DNA from: Candidatus Bathyarchaeota archaeon
GTDB lineage: Archaea; Thermoproteota; Bathyarchaeia; Bathyarchaeales; Bathycorpusculaceae
NCBI GenBank assembly: GCA_030607735.1
Contig: JAUWJK010000006.1
Span: forward strand, 1-35,474
Length of the DNA: 35,474 nt
Reading direction: 5' to 3'
Both the position numbers and the translations under genes were made by a program. Position 1 is the stretch's first letter, and every line of letters starts with the position of its first letter. Of this stretch, positions 22,731-31,275 are shown piece by piece. The notes below the pieces were generated by a model. That model was given only the letters and a program-made list of their open reading frames with translations, was not told where the DNA came from and made no database searches.

Positions 22731-25148
22731 TTATAAATCAAAATCATTATCAAATTTTGATTTTTTTCCAGCATAACAACTGAGTATTTTTGATTGTTCA
22801 GCTAAACGTTCTAGAATAATTTTTTGTTCTATACTTGCCACAAGTTTTTTTGTAGAAACCACAGCATCGTTATTCACCGATATACTGTCAATACCTGAAC
22901 GGACTAGAAATTCTGCAAAGTCGGGTAGGTTTGAGGGGCCTTCACCACAAATTGAAACTGTACATCCGTTTTTATGTGCTACGCGAATGAGATGAGATAT
23001 AATTCTTTTAACTGCAGGGTTTCTTTCATCAAAATAACCCATTTGGCCTAGACGCTCAGAGTCTCGGTCAATCATTAATATTCCTTGAGTCATATCATTT
23101 GACCCTATTGAAAATCCATCAACAAGTTTTGAAAACTCGTCAGCCATAATTGCAATCGATGGTGTTTCAGCCATGAACCATATTTTGAAATCTAGAGACC
23201 TCTCTAATTCTTCCTCTTTCATCATTTCAAGTACAGCTTTTGCTTCCCAAAGAGTTCGCACCATTGGAAGCATAACCCATACGTTTTTTAGACGCCATTC
23301 TGATCTGCATTTCTTAATTGCTTTACATTCAAGTCTAAAAGCTTCTTTATACCACTTGCTTATGTATCGGCTGCAACCTCTCCAACCTAACATTGGATTC
23401 TCTTCAACAATCTCATATTTGCTACCACCTTTTAATTCTCTGTATTCATTTGTCTTGAAATCGCTTAATCTAACTACGACTGGACGAGGTTGTATTGTTC
23501 TCGCAACCATGGCTATTGCTTCTGCCATTTTATCAATAAATTCTTGACTTCTTCCAGTTTCAACGAAACTTAAAGGATGTTCACCTATTGTACTCGCCAA
23601 AATGAATTCGGTTCGCATTAAACCGATTCCTTGGAAGGGCAAATTTTTGAAATCTTCTATTTTTTCGGGTACACCTAAATTCATGTATATTTTAGTAGCA
23701 GTAACAGGATCTGAAAGTGTCATATTTGATTGAGTTGTCATTAACTCTGTGGCTTGCTTCAAAATACCTTCGTAAATAATTCCATTTCTAGAATCAACGG
23801 TGTATGTTTTCCCTGTCTTTAATTCTTTGGTAGCGGTTTCTGTGCCTACAACGCATGGAATAGCAAGTTCACGACTAACAATAGCTGCATGAGAGGTGAC
23901 TCCCCCTTTGTTAGTTACTATTGCGCTTGCCATTTTCATAAATGGAACAAAATCTGGATTAGTCATATCAGTTACAAGAACATCTCCTTTTTTCATCAAT
24001 TCAGATGCGTCATCAGGATTTAATACGACTTTTGCTACTCCTGCGCCATAACCTCTTTTTCCTGCGGCTAGTCCTTTAAGAATCACTTTTAAGTCTTCAA
24101 TAGAATTCTTTTCTTCTTCTTGTGATATTTTTTCCATTCCTTTAACACTCCATACTGTTTCTGGACGAGCTTGAACTATAAACATATTATTTGGAAAAGG
24201 CAAGTCTTTATCGATTGCCCATTCGATATCCATTGCTTTTTTATAGTGATTTTCAATAATTTTAGCTAAAGTACCCAAATTGTATATTTCTTCATCAGTT
24301 ATACAGGGCTCCTTTTGTTTATTTTCAGGAACATCTAGATGAAGAGTTTTACCCGTTGAAGGATCACGTAAATATTGAATGGTTTTTCGTGCAAGGCGTC
24401 TTTCCTTTATTTTCAAAGTCTCTTTATCAAGTATAAAATCGTCAGGATTAACTACACCTGAAACCACTGTTTCTCCTAGACCATAGTTACCTTCGATAAC
24501 TATCTCATTTTTTACTCCTGTAACAGGGTTTATTGAGAACATAACTCCAGCTGCTCTGGAATTAACCATTTTTTGAACCCCAACGCTAATGAAAACTTTA
24601 TCGTGATCAAAACCTTTTTCATTGCGATAGAAAATAGCGCGAGGTGTAAACAAACTAGACCAACAATGCACAACTTTATCAAGAAGGTCATCGGAACCCT
24701 TAACATCCAAAAAAGTGTCCTGTTGGCCAGCAAAAGACGCGTCAGGAAGATCTTCTGCTGTTGCACTTGAACGAACTGCTACAAATGAGTTTTTTGTTTC
24801 CAGTTCTTTATTGAGCTTTGCATATGCTGATTTGATTGCGATTACAAGCTCTTTAGGAACTATTGTTTTTTCAATTAATTTACGAATTTCTTTTGAAGCA
24901 GAATCATATTGTTTTGGATCCGTAGGATCTTTAATGGTTTCTTGAATTATTTTATAGATTGTTGTGCTAATTTTTGTTTCTTTTATAAATTTTTCATAGG
25001 CATAAGCTGTAATTGCAAACCCAGGAGGAACTGGCATACCAGCGTTTATCATTTCTCCTAGACTCGCATTTTTGCCCCCAACAATAGGAACATCAGTATT
25101 TCGTACTTTATCAAGCCACAAAATCAGTTCATTGTTGGATTTGCTCAA
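22731..25148 (-). CDS. ppsA: phosphoenolpyruvate synthase
   Basis: The enzyme converts pyruvate plus ATP to PEP, AMP and phosphate, the entry to gluconeogenesis. The 805-residue protein has the ATP-grasp N-terminal half (VGGKNASLGEM near 23-33; FVAVRSSATAEDLPDASFAGQ near 122-142). The swivelling phosphohistidine domain has His420 in GGVTSHAAIVSREL. The C-terminal PEP-binding barrel has GLMRTEF, GSNDMTQG and the catalytic cysteine in CGEGPS. Length is standard. It starts with TTG overlapping the L10e stop as TTGA, with GGAGAAGG upstream, so it is coupled to a ribosomal protein gene, which is unusual company for a gluconeogenic enzyme. Confidence 0.96.
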   Translation of the reverse strand: MSKSNNELILWLDKVRNTDVPIVGGKNASLGEMINAGMPVPPGFAITAYAYEKFIKETKISTTIYKIIQETIKDPTDPKQYDSASKEIRKLIEKTIVPKELVIAIKSAYAKLNKELETKNSFVAVRSSATAEDLPDASFAGQQDTFLDVKGSDDLLDKVVHCWSSLFTPRAIFYRNEKGFDHDKVFISVGVQKMVNSRAAGVMFSINPVTGVKNEIVIEGNYGLGETVVSGVVNPDDFILDKETLKIKERRLARKTIQYLRDPSTGKTLHLDVPENKQKEPCITDEEIYNLGTLAKIIENHYKKAMDIEWAIDKDLPFPNNMFIVQARPETVWSVKGMEKISQEEEKNSIEDLKVILKGLAAGKRGYGAGVAKVVLNPDDASELMKKGDVLVTDMTNPDFVPFMKMASAIVTNKGGVTSHAAIVSRELAIPCVVGTETATKELKTGKTYTVDSRNGIIYEGILKQATELMTTQSNMTLSDPVTATKIYMNLGVPEKIEDFKNLPFQGIGLMRTEFILASTIGEHPLSFVETGRSQEFIDKMAEAIAMVARTIQPRPVVVRLSDFKTNEYRELKGGSKYEIVEENPMLGWRGCSRYISKWYKEAFRLECKAIKKCRSEWRLKNVWVMLPMVRTLWEAKAVLEMMKEEELERSLDFKIWFMAETPSIAIMADEFSKLVDGFSIGSNDMTQGILMIDRDSERLGQMGYFDERNPAVKRIISHLIRVAHKNGCTVSICGEGPSNLPDFAEFLVRSGIDSISVNNDAVVSTKKLVASIEQKIILERLAEQSKILSCYAGKKSKFDNDFDL

Positions 25149-25684
25149 ATTTTTTCCTTCTCCGGCTCTTCTTTTTCGGGAGCTTTTGGAGGTTCAAGTT
25201 TTTTAACTACTATTTTACATGTAACTGGAAATTTTGACTTGCCCCTTTTAAGAGCTAGTTTGGCTGCTTCTAGACCATTCGTATTAACTTTTACAGTTAT
25301 TAATGTTTGACCCGGTTCTACTCGTGCAGCTGAACCCATAGGAGTTCCAAAGGATCTGCGCATTCCTTGTTGTAGCCTATCAGCATGAGCACCAAAAATC
25401 ATTTTGTTCTCTCTTAGGATTTGGTGTGGATAAGGACGAATTTTTACAAAGTATTCTTCTAGTAGCCTATCATTAAGAATACGGTTTACAGCGATTCTAG
25501 CTGCTTCAAGAGCACAATGACGAATTTGAACTCTTTTCAAGCCAATAAGGCTGAGTTCATATTCAAAAGCAGCTTTGGTATCACCCATAGTGAATTTCAC
25601 TATTTTTGGAGGCGGAAACCCTTTTGCAAACTTTTTTCGTGTATAAGCTTGTCCCACTACAGGTCGATAATTTCTTGCATGCAT
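25145..25684 (-). CDS. rpl10e: 50S ribosomal protein L10e (L16 homologue)
   Basis: This large-subunit protein near the P/A-site tRNAs corresponds to bacterial uL16. The 179-residue product has the family features RNYRPVVGQAYTRKKFAKGFPPPKI (about 4-28), ALEAARIAVNR, and IRPYPHQILREN. The loop MRRSFGTPMGSAARV near 127-141 is the part that reaches the peptidyl transferase region. The C-terminal tail is acidic and lysine-rich (KAPEKEEPEKEK). ATG at 25684 has AAGGGAT upstream. It overlaps ppsA by 4 bases. Confidence 0.95.
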   Translation of the reverse strand: MHARNYRPVVGQAYTRKKFAKGFPPPKIVKFTMGDTKAAFEYELSLIGLKRVQIRHCALEAARIAVNRILNDRLLEEYFVKIRPYPHQILRENKMIFGAHADRLQQGMRRSFGTPMGSAARVEPGQTLITVKVNTNGLEAAKLALKRGKSKFPVTCKIVVKKLEPPKAPEKEEPEKEKI

Positions 25685-25854
25685 GAAATATCCCTTTTTA
25701 GCATAACCTTATTGGAAATATTTAAACGATTTGCAGCCGTATTCAACGATTATTCAAATATTTTTCGATATTTTATATTAAATAGACAATCAGGTTGATT
25801 ATTCAAACCTCAAGAAGCGGGTATTTATCTAATAAAGAGTCTATAAGTAGTATA

Positions 25855-27153
25855 ATGTATAATTCAGTTATTATTCCAGGAAAAAATTGGATATTATCCT
25901 TAGCTGAACTAATAGCATTTTTAGAAAGTAGAGAATGCAAATTCAAAATATTGTCATTCTCAAAAGAATATTTTATTGTTTGTTTTGAAAAAAAAATTGA
26001 CTTTTCGATAATCGACGGATTAGGAGGAATAATAAAGATCGGCGAAATCAAAACAACTTTTTCAACAGATATTCTGGATAAGGCTATTGTTCAAAAGGAT
26101 AAACCTTCAAAAAAAGAAATAGAAAATATATTCGCTGATACTACTATAATTGATGATTTAATTAGTTCTACAAAAAAAATATTTTTTGGAGTGAGCGTAT
26201 ATAGTTCAGAAAAAAGATTCCGGAAAATAGCAAAAGTATCACATAGGTTTTTTGGGAGTATTATTAAGAGAAAATTATCTGAACATGGACAAAAATCAAG
26301 ATTTATGGGATTTTCAAAAGACAGAAAATTGCCTCAACTTAGTCATGTAGAAGTTCTTAAGAAGGGACTAATTAGCAACAATGCAGAATTAATTATTGGT
26401 ATTGGAAAAAATAGAATATGGGTATCTATCACAAAAGCCGTCCATAATCCTTTTGAGTTTCAAAAAAGAGACGTGTATAAGCCGATTCAACGAAAAATCT
26501 TTGGAATTCCTCCAAGATTAGCAAAGGCACTAATAAATTTATCATCATGTAACCAAGGAAGCAGTTTACTTGATCCATTCTGTGGGGTCGGTACAATTCT
26601 GCAAGAGGGTTTGTTAACCAAATCAAAAGTTATTGGAGTTGACATAAATCCTTGGTGTATTAAATCTGCTGAAAGAAATTTGGAGTGGTTAAGCAAAGAA
26701 TATGAACTCACAAAACCAGAATACAGAGTATTACAAGGGGATATTAAGGACCTATCTAAAAAAATGGGGTATAATGAAATTGATTGTGTGGCAACTGAGC
26801 CAGACTTGGGTCCAGCATTACGTCAAATACCTACAACACCATATGCCAATAAAATAATAATAAAACTCGATAAGTTATACAGTATATTCTTAAATGAAAC
26901 ATATAAGGTGCTAAGGAAAGATGGCAGATGTGCATTTGTTACTCCGTATTTAAAAACTCGTTCAGGACAAATAGTCACTATGAATGTTGATGAAAAAACA
27001 AAGAATATTGGATTTAGAAGAGTATTTCCTTTTCAAAGAGAGAATTTTGAAAAAATAAGCTCTACAAAAGAAGAAATACTGAAAATCAATTCATTAATAG
27101 ACACCAATGAAAGACACAAAATCGGTAGAGAAATTCATATTTTTCAAAAATAG
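25855..27153 (+). CDS. THUMP/Trm11-like (Trm-G10 family) methyltransferase
   Basis: This 432-residue protein resembles archaeal tRNA guanosine-10 N2-methylase (COG1041). It has an N-terminal alpha/beta region, a THUMP-like middle (FFGVSVYSSEKRF, FMGFSKDRKLPQLSHVEVLKKGL) and a C-terminal SAM fold with LDPFCGVGTILQEGLL and VIGVDINPWCI. In place of the usual DPPYG catalytic motif it has TEPDLGPALR, so substrate or chemistry may differ. The open frame begins at TTG 25795; the ATG at 25855 puts GKNWILSLAEL at the family position and is preferred. It diverges from L10e. Confidence 0.85.
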   Translation: MYNSVIIPGKNWILSLAELIAFLESRECKFKILSFSKEYFIVCFEKKIDFSIIDGLGGIIKIGEIKTTFSTDILDKAIVQKDKPSKKEIENIFADTTIIDDLISSTKKIFFGVSVYSSEKRFRKIAKVSHRFFGSIIKRKLSEHGQKSRFMGFSKDRKLPQLSHVEVLKKGLISNNAELIIGIGKNRIWVSITKAVHNPFEFQKRDVYKPIQRKIFGIPPRLAKALINLSSCNQGSSLLDPFCGVGTILQEGLLTKSKVIGVDINPWCIKSAERNLEWLSKEYELTKPEYRVLQGDIKDLSKKMGYNEIDCVATEPDLGPALRQIPTTPYANKIIIKLDKLYSIFLNETYKVLRKDGRCAFVTPYLKTRSGQIVTMNVDEKTKNIGFRRVFPFQRENFEKISSTKEEILKINSLIDTNERHKIGREIHIFQK

Positions 27154-27208
27154 AATAAAAATAGCATATGTTTTTTTCTAAATAAAAAAAATTCAAAGTA
27201 TAAAGTAG

Positions 27209-27823
27209 TCAGAACATAGCTTCTATGAGAACTAAAGTTTCAAAAAAAGCGGTGGGAAATTCTGCAATTATTTTAGCTGTTAAATTGTGGTCTTTAAAAT
27301 AAGAAAGGGTTTTGGTTACTTCTGAAAGGGTGGATTGTAAAAGAAGAATCCGTCCCCTAAAAGCAAGATGGTCTAGAACTTGTGAAAGAAAAGCCTCAAT
27401 CACTAATCGCCCATCTGAACCGCCAGCCCATGCTCTTTCAATCCACGCAAGGGAGTGGCTTTCATTTTGAGGCAAATAGGGCGTATTAAAAAGAATTACG
27501 TCAAAAAGTTCTTGTTCTTTTAAAGGTCCAAATAAATCCCCTTGAATAAAGGAGATACTACTAGAAATATTATTTAATTCTGCATTTCTTTTAGCACAAT
27601 GTACTGCATAGGGGTTAATGTCAATCCCGATAATTTGTTTAGCATTTGTGGAAGATAGAATCCCTAATATTCCACACCCAGTACCCATATCCAAAACACG
27701 TTCACCTAAGTTTACATCAAGTTTTTCGGCAAAAAGAAATGAGTCTTCAGCAGGTTCGTAAACATGCTCGTTAATGATGAATTTATAATTGCGGAAAAAA
27801 ACTGTTTTATTTTGTGAGTTCAT
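27209..27823 (-). CDS. HemK2/Mtq2-like protein methyltransferase
   Basis: This 204-residue SAM-dependent enzyme resembles archaeal HemK2 (PrmC-related), which methylates a glutamine (release factor GGQ) or other residues. The N-terminal VYEPAEDSFLFAEKL (21-35) and LDMGTGCGILGI (44-55) are characteristic. The catalytic motif reads NTPYLP (113-118) instead of NPPY, keeping the key Asn and aromatic residue. The ATG at 27823 lies 17 bp inside the ksgA gene and has GGAGA at workable spacing. Confidence 0.88.
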   Translation of the reverse strand: MNSQNKTVFFRNYKFIINEHVYEPAEDSFLFAEKLDVNLGERVLDMGTGCGILGILSSTNAKQIIGIDINPYAVHCAKRNAELNNISSSISFIQGDLFGPLKEQELFDVILFNTPYLPQNESHSLAWIERAWAGGSDGRLVIEAFLSQVLDHLAFRGRILLLQSTLSEVTKTLSYFKDHNLTAKIIAEFPTAFFETLVLIEAMF

Positions 27824-28625
27824 TTGTCAATTCTCCAAAATTGTTTGCAGATAGTTGTCTTACACGTTTTTCATGAAACGGAAAAATTTTTAGGAATTGT
27901 TCAGTTTTTAATTTTGAAAAGTTAAATTTCTTTTTAAGAAAAGGGTGAATGGCATTAGCGAGTTTTTTGTTCCGATTAGTAAAAAGGTGTTTTACCATAA
28001 GTCCGAATAATTTTGGGTCAATAACTTTGAAAGGAGGAGAGGTCCAAGGTAATATCTGTACAATGATAGAGTCGACTTCTGGTTTCGGATAAAAAGTCAC
28101 TGATTTTATATCGTCCAAAAGGGCTATTTTGGCATAATATTGAGTAATAACTGTGAGCCACCCATAAGAGTCTGTGTTTACTTTAGCTGAAAGTCTTTCC
28201 GCAAAAGCTTTTTGCATTATTAATACTGCACAATCAATTTTGTGCAGGAATAACCAAGATAACAAACGTGATGATAAATAGTAAGGAGGAATTGAAACAA
28301 CTTTGTTAAATCTCGGTAGATCTACTTTGAGTAGATCGCCTTTAACAACTGATACATTATCTAGAGATTTTAACTGTTCTTTCAAGGCCTCCACAATTTT
28401 TGTGTCTTTTTCAACAGCCACGACATTTTTACAGATTTGTGCTAAAAACTTTGTTAAAAAGCCAAATCCTGCTCCTGCATCCAACACTACATCAGTCTTG
28501 TTGAGCGAAGCATATCCACTAAGTTTAGGAAATAATGATGAATCTATCATGAAATTTTGTCCCATTTTTTTGTTGGGGATTATTCCACGTTCTGCTAGGA
28601 GAAGTTTGGTTTTAAAAAAGCTCAA
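27807..28625 (-). CDS. ksgA: KsgA/Dim1-like rRNA adenine dimethyltransferase with altered motif
   Basis: This 272-residue member of the family dimethylates two adjacent adenines near the 3' end of 16S rRNA. It has the N-terminal MGQNFMID (21-28), SAM motif LDAGAGFGFLT (48-58), VEKD (71-74) and GDLLKVDLP. The catalytic motif, normally N(L/I)PY, here reads SIPPY at 111-115, so the conserved Asn is replaced by Ile or displaced. The C-terminal FTNRNKKLANA block is normal. The start is TTG at 28623-28625. It overlaps the HemK2-like gene by 17 bp and follows DUF655 by 20 bp. Confidence 0.88.
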   Translation of the reverse strand: MSFFKTKLLLAERGIIPNKKMGQNFMIDSSLFPKLSGYASLNKTDVVLDAGAGFGFLTKFLAQICKNVVAVEKDTKIVEALKEQLKSLDNVSVVKGDLLKVDLPRFNKVVSIPPYYLSSRLLSWLFLHKIDCAVLIMQKAFAERLSAKVNTDSYGWLTVITQYYAKIALLDDIKSVTFYPKPEVDSIIVQILPWTSPPFKVIDPKLFGLMVKHLFTNRNKKLANAIHPFLKKKFNFSKLKTEQFLKIFPFHEKRVRQLSANNFGELTNELTK

Positions 28626-28645
28626 TTCTCATGCCTTATGATTAG

Positions 28646-29212
28646 TTAATGAGCGCGAGTAAATAACCTATACTTACTTTCGCCGTCAAGTTCTTCTAAG
28701 ACACGTTTAACTACGAGCTTCACAGGATTAGGCAGTTCAGTTCTTTGGTTTAGATCATCAAAACTCGCAAATGGTCGGCGTTCACGTTCATTTATAACTT
28801 GCCACATGTATTTTTTTCCAATACCAGGCACTAACTCTAAGGCATGCATTCTCGGTGTAATCGCTCGTGCAGTATTAAAAAAATTAACGAACCATTTCTC
28901 ACGATTTTGAACAATACTACCTATAACTCCAGAAAGTTCAGCTTTAGCCGCAGCAGTTAATTCTTCAAAACCAACCCGACCAATAATATATGTAACTTCA
29001 TTTCTAGAAGCTCTACCTACATACACTCGATCATTGGGTGAAAGCGTTAACGTTTCCTTTACTAAAGCCTCTAATAAAGTAAAAAATTCCTCTCCAATAC
29101 ATTGGATCAGAGCACCAGCTCGATATCCTGCTCTACCTGTGGGTCTAAAACCTGGTTTACCGTGAGCTAAAAAATCTAGCACATAAGCATATTCCTCATA
29201 ACGCTTCTCCAT
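28646..29212 (-). CDS. DUF655 family protein
   Basis: This 188-residue archaeal protein of unknown function has an N-terminal EYAYVLDFLAHGKPG, then a middle region with YVGRASRNEVTYIIGRV. The C-terminal helix-hairpin-helix-like stretch LELVPGIGKKYMWQVINERERRPFASFDDL covers about 125-154, suggesting nucleic-acid binding. It is regularly found between Rpo4/L21e and KsgA in archaea, as here, so a role in ribosome or RNA metabolism is likely but unproven. Confidence 0.9.
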   Translation of the reverse strand: MEKRYEEYAYVLDFLAHGKPGFRPTGRAGYRAGALIQCIGEEFFTLLEALVKETLTLSPNDRVYVGRASRNEVTYIIGRVGFEELTAAAKAELSGVIGSIVQNREKWFVNFFNTARAITPRMHALELVPGIGKKYMWQVINERERRPFASFDDLNQRTELPNPVKLVVKRVLEELDGESKYRLFTRAH

Positions 29213-29277
29213 AATGGTCCCTAATCCCTTATCTCTATTGATTATTACTGCTTAAAAATACTTTAGCTAAATTAAGA

Positions 29278-29616
29278 TCACTCAGGGTGCCTAGAATCAT
29301 TTAGAAGGGCAATTATTTTTTCTAACTTCGCTACTTCAATTATTTTTCTACCACCAGCAAGGAAAACTCGCAACTCGTCACCATTTCGAGGCATACAATT
29401 AATAACTGATATAGCTTCGGCTTCATCTAGATGAAAATCCTTCACAAGTTTCTTCAAAAGTTTCTTTGAATCAGTGTTTTTCACTTTGGAAAATTTGTTC
29501 ACATAATCAAGTGTACGTCTTTGAAACTGATCCAAATTTTCTTCACCAATTGAGTCCAATACTTTCTTTACTTCCGGCAAAGTAAGTTTTTTCTCGTTTA
29601 TCTCTCTAATATCCAT
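29278..29616 (-). CDS. rpoF: RNA polymerase subunit Rpo4 (RpoF)
   Basis: This 112-residue Rpb4-type subunit forms the stalk of archaeal RNA polymerase with Rpo7. The N-terminal LTLPEVKKVLDSI and the HRDC-like helices (RTLDYVNKFSKV; LKKLVKDFHLDEAEAISVINCMPRNGDELRVFL) are visible. It starts 2 bp after the L21e stop, in the conserved order L21e - Rpo4 - DUF655 - KsgA - HemK2. Confidence 0.93.
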   Translation of the reverse strand: MDIREINEKKLTLPEVKKVLDSIGEENLDQFQRRTLDYVNKFSKVKNTDSKKLLKKLVKDFHLDEAEAISVINCMPRNGDELRVFLAGGRKIIEVAKLEKIIALLNDSRHPE

Positions 29617-29617
29617 T

Positions 29618-29914
29618 TTAATTACCCCTATATGGTCCTAAATGTTCAGATCTTACAATAATAGTCTTTACAGCTTTACCTTGTTTAACACTAACTACAT
29701 ATCCTCGTCCACGTTTTTCAAGAATAATTCCAATCTTTCCATGAAATCGTCTGTGAGGCAAACTCTTTTGAACACTTGAATCCATCCTAATAATAACTCT
29801 AGATCCAATCTCATATTTAGTAAGCAATTTGCTGATATTCAGCTTACCTGTCTTGCGAACAGGTTTTGTTAATAATTTACGAGCTCCTGCATAATATCCT
29901 TTTGAACCGGCCAT
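29618..29914 (-). CDS. rpl21e: 50S ribosomal protein L21e
   Basis: This 98-residue basic protein of the large subunit has the N-terminal SKGYYAGARKLLTKPVRK, an SH3-like barrel with SRVIIRMDSSVQKSLPHRRFHGKIG (about 38-62) and the terminal block VVSVKQGKAVKTIIVRSEHL. No changes from the family pattern are evident. It begins 10 bp after the pus10 stop. Confidence 0.95.
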   Translation of the reverse strand: MAGSKGYYAGARKLLTKPVRKTGKLNISKLLTKYEIGSRVIIRMDSSVQKSLPHRRFHGKIGIILEKRGRGYVVSVKQGKAVKTIIVRSEHLGPYRGN

Positions 29915-29924
29915 TCTTTTTCAC

Positions 29925-31265
29925 TTACTTTTTATCATTTAAAAAGACGTTTAAAACGTCAAGTTCGAGAGTCTTCGCTTGGTTTTCTAGCAAACTTGAA
30001 ATACTGGGCATTGTTCGTCCTTCATCTCCTGAAACTAATTCCTTCACATAGAGTCCGCCCTGGCAAAGAATTTCCAGCTCAGCCCTCTTAGGTGACACTG
30101 TCTCTACTTTAACGCTATATATGTATCTTTCTCGGATTAAATCCGCTCGACGATGTAAAACCCTTATTGGTGTTTGCTGTTTAATCATGGTTTCAGTCAA
30201 TTTATGTTCTATTAGACGTAAAGAACTCTCAGAAACTTCTTTTTCAAACTCAATTAATACTCGATACTCTTTCTTCGCGGATTCACCTTTTTTTAGGCGT
30301 CTAACAAAATCTTTATTTGCAAACTTTAAATTCGAAATTTCCACTTTTCCAGTAGCACTTTCATTAATCTTTAATCGCAAAAGATCTAAGTCAATAAACC
30401 TATTCTTAGGTTTTGAAACCTCAATAACAAATGGGCGTCCATTTCCCAACATTCGGGCATCAATATCTTCTCTTCCTGATGCGTGAAATTTGGTTTTTTC
30501 ACCTTCTGAAATTTTTAAAAGTATTTCTGAAGTTAATTCTTCAACAGATTCATCGTATAATTTGCCAGTTCCATTACAGTTTGTGCAGCCTTTTCCTCGG
30601 CACTTAGAGCAATGCCATTTTGATTGTGGAATTGTTCTAACGAGTTTTTTATATCTACCAGCAACAAATAGGGGATTTATTTGCAGTCGTATTTTCAGAG
30701 TGAAAGGATTCACTATTATTGAAATATCCGGTTTTTTGTATTCAGGGATTTTGCCTGATAATTCAGCTATTCTTTTGCCTATTAATCGGGCAAATTCATG
30801 TCTTATGCTCTCCCCATAAAGAATATTAAATAAAGATTTGAATTCATCATTGCGTTCTTCGAACTCAACAGGCAATTCTATTCCCACCAAAAAGGTAGTA
30901 TATTCATAATTCGAGAGACGCTTAAGGATTGTTTGGATCAAAGTCTCCAATTTTTGAAAAGTATTATCACATAGAAAACAATTTTTTAATTGACTTTCTG
31001 TTAAATCAGTTTTTTCTAAGTGTTGAAGGGCATGTTTGGCTTCATCGGAAAAAGCGTTTTTTACTAAAACTTTAAGATCATTTGCACCAATAGGTTTTTT
31101 TTCCAAGTACGATTTGCATGATTGTAATACTAATACTAATTTTAGTGCGTTTCCTCTGTTTTTATTTTCAAGATTATAGCCTAAAAGAGCAAATTGTCTA
31201 CCTAGACAGTGATCACATAAAGAATATTTTCTAACCATTTCTAGTGCGTTTTCTAAAAAATCCAT
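29925..31265 (-). CDS. pus10: tRNA pseudouridine synthase Pus10
   Basis: The enzyme makes pseudouridine 54 (and 55 in archaea) in the T loop of tRNA. The 446-residue protein starts with a THUMP-like region containing cysteine pairs (CDHC at 17-20 and CFLC at 96-99). A second zinc-like cluster is CSKCRGKGCTNC (219-230). The catalytic Asp is D267 in ASGREDIDARMLG, equivalent to the GRTD motif of other synthases. GRPFVIEVSKPK follows. It lies 10 bp after SRP54. Confidence 0.93.
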   Translation of the reverse strand: MDFLENALEMVRKYSLCDHCLGRQFALLGYNLENKNRGNALKLVLVLQSCKSYLEKKPIGANDLKVLVKNAFSDEAKHALQHLEKTDLTESQLKNCFLCDNTFQKLETLIQTILKRLSNYEYTTFLVGIELPVEFEERNDEFKSLFNILYGESIRHEFARLIGKRIAELSGKIPEYKKPDISIIVNPFTLKIRLQINPLFVAGRYKKLVRTIPQSKWHCSKCRGKGCTNCNGTGKLYDESVEELTSEILLKISEGEKTKFHASGREDIDARMLGNGRPFVIEVSKPKNRFIDLDLLRLKINESATGKVEISNLKFANKDFVRRLKKGESAKKEYRVLIEFEKEVSESSLRLIEHKLTETMIKQQTPIRVLHRRADLIRERYIYSVKVETVSPKRAELEILCQGGLYVKELVSGDEGRTMPSISSLLENQAKTLELDVLNVFLNDKK

Positions 31266-31275
31266 AATTAGGTGC

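Noticed and set aside
23173-23547. 124-residue plus-strand frame inside ppsA
   Set aside because: It is antisense to the PEP-binding barrel of a fully conserved enzyme and is a shadow frame.
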